Part shown: in pieces, positions 1 through 5,036 of the stretch | How positions within the stretch are numbered: position 1 is the stretch's first letter | Layout of the letters: each line of letters starts with the position of its first letter | Translations under genes and position numbers: made by a program | Notes under the pieces: model-generated | Seen by the model: the letters and a program-made list of their open reading frames with translations, nothing else | Told to the model about the DNA's origin: nothing | Database searches by the model: none | Assembly (NCBI GenBank): GCA_003136335.1 | Contig: PLEA01000281.1 | Coordinates: 1-5,036 of the forward strand | DNA from: Acidobacteriaceae bacterium | GTDB taxonomy: Bacteria; Acidobacteriota; Terriglobia; Terriglobales; SbA1 | Reading direction: 5' to 3' | Length of the DNA: 5,036 nucleotides

Positions 1-845
<845 letters not shown>

Positions 846-860
846 GGCGCTGCGATTTGA

Positions 861-891
861 AAAAGGCACGGTCTTGATAACCGTGCCTTTT
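861..891 (+). terminator. Intrinsic terminator after rho
   Basis: A perfect 12-bp inverted repeat, AAAAGGCACGGT (861-872) and ACCGTGCCTTTT (880-891), encloses a 7-base loop. The right arm ends in a T-rich run (TTTTCTCTT). The A-run on the left arm means it could also work on the opposite strand, but no minus-strand gene ends here. It sits 15 bases after the rho stop codon and separates rho from the next gene. Confidence 0.88.
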
Positions 892-894
892 CTC

Positions 895-923
895 TTGTGC
901 GGTTCCATCGCCACGTCCAGAAT
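895..923 (+). promoter_or_regulatory. Weak candidate sigma-70-type promoter
   Basis: TTGTGC (895-900) and CAGAAT (918-923) are spaced by exactly 17 bases, with 3/6 and 4/6 matches to the TTGACA/TATAAT consensus. Placement is sensible: just past the rho terminator and about 25-30 bases before the next gene's start region. The hexamers are poor, so the call rests mostly on position. Confidence 0.25.
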
Positions 924-955
924 GAACCCATCTGCGACGACAAGGGAGAACGATC

Positions 956-1459
956 ATGCAGGAATCAGCGGCCTCCGATTTGCGCATCGCGAAGCTAGAG
1001 CGCCAGGTCCGGTTACTCACATTTGGTTCACTCGCAGCGCTGACCGTGGCCGCGCTTACATTCGTGATCAGCATGCGGACGACCTCCGTCAGCGCCAACG
1101 AGGCCGCGCATATCCTGCACACACACGGATTTGTGATTGAAGACGATCACGGATACCCGCGCCTTCTGCTGGGTGCTCCCATTCCGAGGGTCGAAGGACG
1201 AAAGCGCCGCGACGATCTCACCAATGGAATCGTCCTGCTGGAAGAGACCGGCGCAGACCGCCTGATCATGGGGGATGCTATCCCTCCGCAAGTGGCGGGA
1301 AGTGTGGGAACGCGCACCAAGACTGAGCAAGCTTCCGGTTCTTGGATCAACGATGCGAACGGCAACGAGCGTGGAGGCTACATCACCACCGGAGACGATG
1401 CCCTTCTAACACTCGATTACGCGTCCAGTGACGCGTTTCATCTCACCGCCCACGCCTGA
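956..1459 (+). CDS. Membrane-anchored repeat protein of unknown function, 5' part of a frameshifted gene
   Basis: I cannot give this protein a function. The start ATG has a good Shine-Dalgarno, AGGGAG at 943-948, with a 7-base spacer. The 167 residues begin with a short charged amphipathic stretch (LRIAKLERQVR, about 9-19), then one membrane helix (about 20-39, rich in L, A, T and V), then an extracytoplasmic part. That part carries a loosely repeated beta motif D-x-x-G-x-x-R followed by hydrophobics and often G: IEDDHGYPRLLLG (61-73), LLEETGADRLIMG (94-106) and INDANGNERGGYI (131-143). This layout resembles uncharacterised anchored proteins I associate with Acidobacteriota and similar genomes. 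The frame stops at TGA 1457-1459 in mid-repeat, while the next frame continues the same pattern to 1661. The intact ancestor was therefore probably about 234 residues. A sequencing or assembly error would explain the break as well as real decay. Confidence 0.72.
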   Translation: MQESAASDLRIAKLERQVRLLTFGSLAALTVAALTFVISMRTTSVSANEAAHILHTHGFVIEDDHGYPRLLLGAPIPRVEGRKRRDDLTNGIVLLEETGADRLIMGDAIPPQVAGSVGTRTKTEQASGSWINDANGNERGGYITTGDDALLTLDYASSDAFHLTAHA

Positions 1460-1661
1460 CTCTGCATCGTTGATGATGCGGGCACCCGGCGACGGCCTGC
1501 ACGCCATGCTGATTACTGAGGGTGATCGTCCCGCCAAACTGCTTTTCGCGAGTCAGGGCCAGATTGACCTGCTTCGCGTCGATTCCCAAACCGCGAAGCG
1601 ATCGCCTGCGATCCATAGTGACAAGGAATTCTTCGAGACAGTGAGGAACGCCACGCCGTAA
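1428..1661 (+). pseudogene. Detached 3' part of the frameshifted membrane-anchored repeat protein
   Basis: This frame is open from 1410 (after a TAA at 1407-1409) to the TAA at 1659-1661. From about residue DSASLMM (1458 onward) it reads as a natural continuation of the upstream protein: beta-strand-like alternation (SLMMRAPGDGLHAMLITEGD, then PAKLLFASQGQIDLLRVDS). Dropping one base between about 1430 and 1457 joins the two parts. The CCC at 1449-1451 is one candidate, giving LTATPDSASL across the join. Neither the GTG at 1428 nor the ATGs at 1473 and 1476 has a Shine-Dalgarno sequence, so independent translation is unlikely. The listed start is only the first possible start codon. I read it as the C-terminus of the gene begun at 956, separated by a one-base insertion or by a sequencing error. 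Confidence 0.6.
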
Positions 1662-1701
1662 GTCGCGCCGCCGACAGCCTTAGATCCAACTTCTGCCGAC
1701 G

Positions 1702-1707
1702 TATAAT
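1702..1707 (+). promoter_or_regulatory. Consensus -10 element upstream of the small secreted protein
   Basis: TATAAT matches the sigma-70 -10 consensus 6/6. It lies 40 bases past the end of the previous gene and would start transcription near 1714, leaving a leader of about 35 bases before the GTG at 1749. The matching -35 is weak: CTTAGA at 1679-1684 with a 17-base spacer, 3/6. The position also argues against the GTG at 1719 as the start codon, since it would lie only a few bases inside the transcript. Confidence 0.5.
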
Positions 1708-1739
1708 TTCTTAGAGCAGTGCGCGCCTTGACTCTCTGC

Positions 1740-1743
1740 GAGG
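1740..1743 (+). promoter_or_regulatory. Shine-Dalgarno GAGG that selects the GTG start at 1749
   Basis: GAGG lies 5 bases before GTG 1749. The earlier in-frame candidates, GTG 1719 and TTG 1728, have no comparable purine-rich sequence at the right distance. This decides the start of the following gene. Confidence 0.5.
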
Positions 1744-1748
1744 TTTCC

Positions 1749-2105
1749 GTGCGACCCCGACTTCCCGTATGGACGTTGTTCCTTTGCGTATTCGCACTTC
1801 CTGGCTTTGCGCAGAAGGTGAACCCAGCAGTGCCCCCGTCTCCCAGGACAGACATCAACCAGCCCATCGCGGGTGAAGATGAAGCTCGCGCCCGCATCGC
1901 CGACGAGATGGCCAAGAGAGCCGCCAAAGAGCGCGTCGCCGCCCTCAAGCACGATACTGACAGATTGCTGAAGTTGTCGGTCGAGTTGAAGCAGTCCGTG
2001 GATAAGTCAGACGAAAACGTCCTCTCGCTCGATGTGATCAAGAAAGCCGAAGAGATCGAGAAGCTGGCCCGCAGCGTGAAAGACAAAATGAAAGGCCCGA
2101 ACTAA
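1749..2105 (+). CDS. Small secreted lysine/glutamate-rich helical protein, unknown function
   Basis: The frame is also open upstream to GTG 1719 (128 aa). I choose GTG 1749 (118 aa) because GAGG precedes it and because the protein then begins with a classic signal peptide: basic RPR, a hydrophobic core (LPVWTLFLCVFALPGFA, residues 5-21) and a likely cut after Ala21 before Gln22. The mature protein has a proline-rich linker (about 25-40), then from about 43 to the end a charged, alanine-rich, probably coiled-coil helix. The C-terminal block LKQSVDKSDENVLSLDVIKKAEEIEKLARSVK resembles a small exported protein type that I recall from Acidobacteriota as hypothetical; no function is known to me. 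It is probably periplasmic and monocistronic, with TATAAT at 1702-1707. A degenerate copy of its C-terminal half follows at 2148-2279. Coding status is well supported by the signal peptide and the related copy; function is open. Confidence 0.8.
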   Translation: MRPRLPVWTLFLCVFALPGFAQKVNPAVPPSPRTDINQPIAGEDEARARIADEMAKRAAKERVAALKHDTDRLLKLSVELKQSVDKSDENVLSLDVIKKAEEIEKLARSVKDKMKGPN

Positions 2106-2147
2106 CCTCAATCCCCCAGATGCTTCCGACTTTGGGAAACGGAATAG

Positions 2148-2279
2148 CTCACCGCCGAACTGAAACAATCCCTCGAGACGTCGGGTCCGGATGGGATGTC
2201 CATGGACGCCCACAAGAAAGTTGAACAGATCGAAAAGCTGGCCCATGGCGTGAAATCGAAAATGAAGCGGTCTTTGTGA
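2148..2279 (+). pseudogene. Degenerate partial tandem copy of the small secreted protein gene
   Basis: After the TAA at 2103-2105 and a further in-frame TAG at 2145-2147, the same frame encodes LTAELKQSLETSGPDGMSMD and then AHKKVEQIEKLAHGVKSKMK, ending RSL and TGA at 2277-2279. This aligns with the C-terminal half of the gene just upstream. Over the 18 codons from KK to KMK, 13 residues match (K, K, E, I, E, K, L, A, V, K, K, M, K) and 43 of 54 bases are the same. There is no signal peptide, no start with a Shine-Dalgarno and no N-terminal half. An ATG at 2196 could in principle start a peptide of about 27 residues, but nothing supports its translation. Bases 2106-2147 may contain decayed sequence of the same gene (ATAGCT, then ACCGCCGAACTGAAA after one extra base), which is too weak to assert. 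I interpret it as the remnant of a tandem duplication or of a former second family member. Confidence 0.65.
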
Positions 2280-2319
2280 GCCTGATTTTTTCCTGATTCA
2301 AGAAGTACCCGAAACGGAA

Positions 2320-2349
2320 AACGCCATCCGAATTGCTCCGGATGGCGTT
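2320..2349 (-). terminator. Intrinsic terminator of hppA between convergent genes
   Basis: A perfect 11-bp inverted repeat, AACGCCATCCG (2320-2330) and CGGATGGCGTT (2339-2349), has an 8-base loop. Read on the minus strand, the hairpin begins 20 bases after the hppA stop and ends in a T-rich tract (TTTTCCGTTT). On the plus strand the following bases (GAGCTTTACC) are a poor T-tract, so it serves hppA chiefly and may only weakly stop transcripts arriving from the left. Confidence 0.82.
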
Positions 2350-2369
2350 GAGCTTTACCCTGCCTCGCT

Positions 2370-4862
2370 CTACTCCGCGCCCGCCTTGATCCGCATCCCG
2401 TAGAACGAACGGTATACGAACATAAACGACACCACGAAAAACGCCAGCGCTAGCCCTCGAGTCAGCCTCGTGCCTTGTTCATAGGCCAGCTTCACCGCCA
2501 GTTCCACCGCCAGCAGCCCGAACAGCGTCGTGAACTTGATGACCGGATTCAGCGCCACCGAGGACGTGTCCTTAAACGGATCGCCCACCGTATCGCCGAT
2601 CACCGTGGCATCGTGCAGCGGCGTGCCCTTCTGCTTCATCTCCACTTCCACAATCTTCTTGGCGTTGTCCCACGCAGCGCCCGCGTTAGCCATGAAGATC
2701 GCCTGATAAAGTCCGAAGATCGCAATCGAAATAAGGTAGCCCACGAAGAAGAATGGATCGACGAATGCAAACGCCAGCGTCCCGAAGAACACCGCTATGA
2801 AGATGTTCAACATCCCCTTCTGCGCATACTTCGTGCAGATCGCAACCACCTTCTTGCTGTCAGCAACCGACGCCTTCTCCACTCCTTCGAGTTTGATGTT
2901 GGCTTTGATGAACTCAACCGCTCGATAAGCTCCCGTGGTGACGGCCTGCGTCGATGCGCCGGTGAACCAGTAAATCATCGCCCCGCCGGTGATCAATCCC
3001 AGGAAAAACGGTGCGTAGAGCAGCGACAGCTTGGCTACGTTTTCGGTGTCGGTCAATCCGTTGGTCAACGCCATAATGATGGAAAAAATCATGGTGGTCG
3101 CGCCCACCACGGCCGTGCCGATAAGCACCGGTTTGGCCGTAGCCTTGAAGGTGTTGCCCGCGCCGTCATTAGCCTCCAGCAGATGCTTAGCGCGCTCGAA
3201 ATCCACGTTCATGTTGAAGTCTTTCTTGATCTCAGCTTGTACGTTCGGCACCGCCTCAATCAACGAAAGTTCGTACACAGATTGCGCATTGTCGGTGACC
3301 GGACCGTAGGAATCCACTGCGATCGTGACCGGACCCATGCCCAGGAATCCGAAGGCCACCAGCCCAAACGCAAACACCGCCGGAGCCAGCATTCCCGCTG
3401 CCAGCGCCAGGCCCATCGTGCTCATGTAATACGCAATCGCCATCAGAAACATCATCGCCAGACCAAGATAGTAGCCCGAGAAATTTCCCGCCACGAATCC
3501 CGACAGGATGCCGAGCGACGCTCCGCCTTCCTGCGCCGAGATCACGACCTCTCTCACATGCCGCGACTCCGTCGAGGTAAACACCTTCACCAGTTCCGGA
3601 ATTACCGCGCCCGCTAGCGTGCCGCACGAAATAATCGTGGCCAGCTTCCACCACTGCGTGCTGTCGCCGCCGAGCTGGGGAATGACGAAATACGAAATCA
3701 GATAAGTTATGCCGATCGAGATGATCGAAGTCAGCCACACCAGCGAGGTCAGAGGCGCCTCGAAGTTCATCTCATTGGCCGAGCCATACCTGCCCTTGGC
3801 GATGGCGGCGTTCAGGAAGTAAGACACCGCGCTCGATACCAGCATCATCACGCGCATCACAAAAATCCACACCAGCAACTGTACTTGCACGTTCGGATCT
3901 TTCACACCGAGCAGGATGAAGGTGATCAGCGCGACTCCCGTCACGCCATAAGTTTCAAAGCCATCAGCCGACGGCCCCACCGAATCGCCGGCATTGTCGC
4001 CCGTGCAATCGGCAATTACGCCAGGGTTGCGCGCGTCGTCTTCCTTGATTTTGAAGACGATCTTCATCAAATCCGAACCGATGTCGGCAATCTTGGTGAA
4101 GATCCCGCCCGCGATTCGCAGCGCCGCCGCACCCAGCGACTCGCCAATGGCGAAGCCGATGAAGCACGGTCCCGCATAGTCGCCCGGAATGAACAGCAGA
4201 ATAAACAGCATGATCAGCAGTTCCACGCTGATCAGCATCATCCCAATGCTCATGCCCGCCTCAAGCGGAATCTGATACACCGGATACGGCTTGCCGGGAA
4301 GGGAAGCGAACGCCGTCCGCGAGTTGGCGAACGTGTTGACCCGAATTCCAAACCACGCCACACCGTAGCTGCCCGCGATCCCCACCAGACTGAAGCCGAG
4401 AATAATAGGAAGCGTCAGCCCCACCGACTTTCCCGGCACCGGCGACAGCCACCCGAAGTAAGCCGCAATAATGACGGCGATGAATGCCCACAACAGAAGA
4501 ATGAACTTGCCTTGCGTCACCAAATAGGTCTTGCAAGTCTCGTAGATCAGCTCCGAGATCTCGCGCATGGACCGATGCACGGGCAGGTTCTTCAACCGCA
4601 TAAAGATCGCCATGCCAAAGCCCAGCCCAAACAGGCAGAACAGGATTCCAATCAGCAGCAATTTATGGCCATCAATCGCGCCATTGAAAAAGCTGACCTG
4701 CGACAGATCAGGCAGCTTCAGGGAAGCTTCGCCCCCAACCGTTTCGCCAGCAGGCTGTGCAAAAGCGGTGGCCGCACCGACAGTAAGCAAGGCGGCTACG
4801 GCGGAAAGTTTCGTGCCCCCGCGGCGCGTGAAAAACGCAGCAGTGGCGAGCCAGTTGCGCAT
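2370..4862 (-). CDS. hppA: Membrane-bound ion-pumping pyrophosphatase, divergent, probably K+-independent H+ type
   Basis: Couples hydrolysis of pyrophosphate to phosphate with ion pumping across the cytoplasmic membrane. The 830 residues exceed the usual 650-780 or so. Start: ATG with GGAGGA 8 bases upstream. Order: signal peptide about 1-36 (basic RRGGTK, hydrophobic core, AFA/Q), a short outside segment, then about 16 membrane helices from residue 67. Active-site motifs: TKIADIGSD (256-264; D260, D264), EDDARNP (274-280), D285/D289/D293 of IADCTGDNAGD, D517 and D524 in DSYGPVTDNA, WDNAKK (731-736), and GDTVGDPFKDT (756-766; D757, D761, K764, D765). All acidic ligands are kept. The lysine at 573 in GNTFKA occupies the position that marks K+-independent enzymes, and E303 in GFETY sits where K+-independent H+-PPases and Na+-PPases carry the gate glutamate. 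I therefore infer H+ pumping. Oddities: DDAR for DDPR, IADC for IADN, GFETY for LFETY, and a loop at 534-568 about 18 residues longer than usual. It may belong to the divergent Chlorobium-type branch. Confidence 0.96.
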   Translation of the reverse strand: MRNWLATAAFFTRRGGTKLSAVAALLTVGAATAFAQPAGETVGGEASLKLPDLSQVSFFNGAIDGHKLLLIGILFCLFGLGFGMAIFMRLKNLPVHRSMREISELIYETCKTYLVTQGKFILLLWAFIAVIIAAYFGWLSPVPGKSVGLTLPIILGFSLVGIAGSYGVAWFGIRVNTFANSRTAFASLPGKPYPVYQIPLEAGMSIGMMLISVELLIMLFILLFIPGDYAGPCFIGFAIGESLGAAALRIAGGIFTKIADIGSDLMKIVFKIKEDDARNPGVIADCTGDNAGDSVGPSADGFETYGVTGVALITFILLGVKDPNVQVQLLVWIFVMRVMMLVSSAVSYFLNAAIAKGRYGSANEMNFEAPLTSLVWLTSIISIGITYLISYFVIPQLGGDSTQWWKLATIISCGTLAGAVIPELVKVFTSTESRHVREVVISAQEGGASLGILSGFVAGNFSGYYLGLAMMFLMAIAYYMSTMGLALAAGMLAPAVFAFGLVAFGFLGMGPVTIAVDSYGPVTDNAQSVYELSLIEAVPNVQAEIKKDFNMNVDFERAKHLLEANDGAGNTFKATAKPVLIGTAVVGATTMIFSIIMALTNGLTDTENVAKLSLLYAPFFLGLITGGAMIYWFTGASTQAVTTGAYRAVEFIKANIKLEGVEKASVADSKKVVAICTKYAQKGMLNIFIAVFFGTLAFAFVDPFFFVGYLISIAIFGLYQAIFMANAGAAWDNAKKIVEVEMKQKGTPLHDATVIGDTVGDPFKDTSSVALNPVIKFTTLFGLLAVELAVKLAYEQGTRLTRGLALAFFVVSFMFVYRSFYGMRIKAGAE

Positions 4863-4870
4863 AAAATGAG

Positions 4871-4876
4871 TCCTCC
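4871..4876 (-). promoter_or_regulatory. Shine-Dalgarno of hppA
   Basis: Read on the minus strand this is GGAGGA, 8 bases before the ATG at 4862-4860. It is a near-perfect match to the anti-SD sequence and fixes the start, so the N-terminal signal peptide is part of the translated protein rather than an over-extended ORF. Confidence 0.8.
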
Positions 4877-4921
4877 GAAAGAAACGGTTTTAAGGATTAC
4901 AGAACGTGTTTAGGCATCGCC

Positions 4922-5007
4922 TTCCGGAAACAGCATCGAAGCGCGCAATCCGGTTGTGCAACAGTACGCACGCCCAACGAGCGTCAAACATTTTCCGGAA
5001 TTCCGAA
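4922..5007. repeat. Two TTCCGGAA palindromes upstream of hppA
   Basis: The 8-base palindrome TTCCGGAA occurs at 4922-4929 and again at 4993-5000, 71 bases apart. The second overlaps another palindrome, CGGAATTCCG (4996-5005), so that TTCCGGAATTCCGAA reads through 4993-5007. Between the copies, on the minus strand, is a weak promoter candidate: TTGACG (4982-4987), 15 bases, TACTGT (4961-4966). No gene is visible in the region from 4877 to 5036. Paired sites around a promoter could be operators, but short palindromes also arise by chance in GC-rich DNA. Confidence 0.3.
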
Positions 5008-5029
5008 CACGCTTCCACCGCAAAACCTG

Positions 5030-5036
5030 AAGGAGT
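5030..5036 (+). promoter_or_regulatory. Possible Shine-Dalgarno of a divergent gene starting beyond the right edge
   Basis: The window ends with AAGGAGT on the plus strand, a good Shine-Dalgarno match. If real, a plus-strand gene begins within about 15 bases outside the window, making 4877-5036 a shared divergent promoter region with hppA. This cannot be confirmed from the window. Confidence 0.3.

Noticed and set aside
1454..1460. Programmed +1 frameshifting like prfB at GCC-TGA-C
   Set aside because: The upstream region has no internal Shine-Dalgarno at the required spacing and no slippery CTT codon. A single-base error or mutation is the simpler explanation, so it is kept only as a test within the frameshift finding.
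2284..2299. T-run in CCTGATTTTTTCCTGATT as a plus-strand terminator for the small secreted protein region
   Set aside because: No stable hairpin precedes the T-run, so it does not meet the form of an intrinsic terminator.
2475..3617. Long plus-strand open frame (380 codons) opposite hppA
   Set aside because: It is antisense to a clearly real gene, and its product is an arginine/histidine/glutamine-rich sequence with no domain pattern. This is the usual shadow of GC-rich membrane-protein codons read backwards.
4896..4901. Possible -10 (TGTAAT on the minus strand) close to the hppA start
   Set aside because: It matches TATAAT 5/6 but has no acceptable -35 at 16-18 bases upstream, and it would leave a leader of only about 25 bases. 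Not enough to call.
3885..4913. Second long plus-strand open frame (342 codons) opposite the 5' half of hppA
   Set aside because: Same composition and reason as above. It has no Shine-Dalgarno and no recognisable motif.
4890..5036. Minus-strand frame open from the right edge to a TAA at 4892-4890, which could be the tail of an incoming gene
   Set aside because: The 48 residues show no recognisable pattern, and the stretch carries features expected of an upstream regulatory region. It is too short to support as coding.

Overview
The window looks like a GC-rich chromosomal segment from a member of the Acidobacteriota (probably the Terriglobia). That assignment is inference. It rests on the C-terminal style of the Rho protein, on two small exported or anchored proteins of kinds I associate with that phylum, and on a long, divergent membrane pyrophosphatase. 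No sequence search could be run. There is no sign of phage, insertion sequences, CRISPR or RNA genes.

Layout. (1) Positions 1-845 (+) hold the 3' two-thirds of rho, the transcription termination factor, cut by the left edge and followed by a perfect 12-bp hairpin terminator at 861-891. (2) Positions 956-1661 (+) hold a membrane-anchored protein of unknown function with repeated D-x-x-G-x-x-R beta motifs. It is split by a +1 frameshift near 1449-1457, so it now reads as a 167-aa 5' part and a detached 3' part. (3) A consensus TATAAT at 1702-1707 precedes a small secreted, lysine/glutamate-rich helical protein, best started at GTG 1749 and ending at 2105. (4) Directly downstream, at 2148-2279, lies a decayed second copy of the C-terminal half of that gene. 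(5) On the minus strand, 4862 down to 2370 encodes an 830-aa membrane-bound proton-pumping pyrophosphatase (hppA). It has a signal peptide, a strong Shine-Dalgarno sequence and its own hairpin terminator at 2320-2349 between the convergent genes. (6) Positions 4877-5036 are the upstream region of hppA. It contains two TTCCGGAA palindromes and, at the very edge, a plus-strand Shine-Dalgarno-like AAGGAGT that may belong to a divergent gene starting just outside the window.

The genes do not form one operon. rho is closed off by a terminator, the two small genes each look like separate units, and hppA runs the opposite way. Rho ends transcripts and hydrolyses ATP. HppA recovers energy from the pyrophosphate released by biosynthesis as an ion gradient across the cytoplasmic membrane. 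The two small proteins have no assignable function. I found no convincing new multi-gene system. The points most worth a second look are the tandem degenerate copy, the frameshifted repeat protein, and the unusual active-site neighbourhood and longer loop of the pyrophosphatase.
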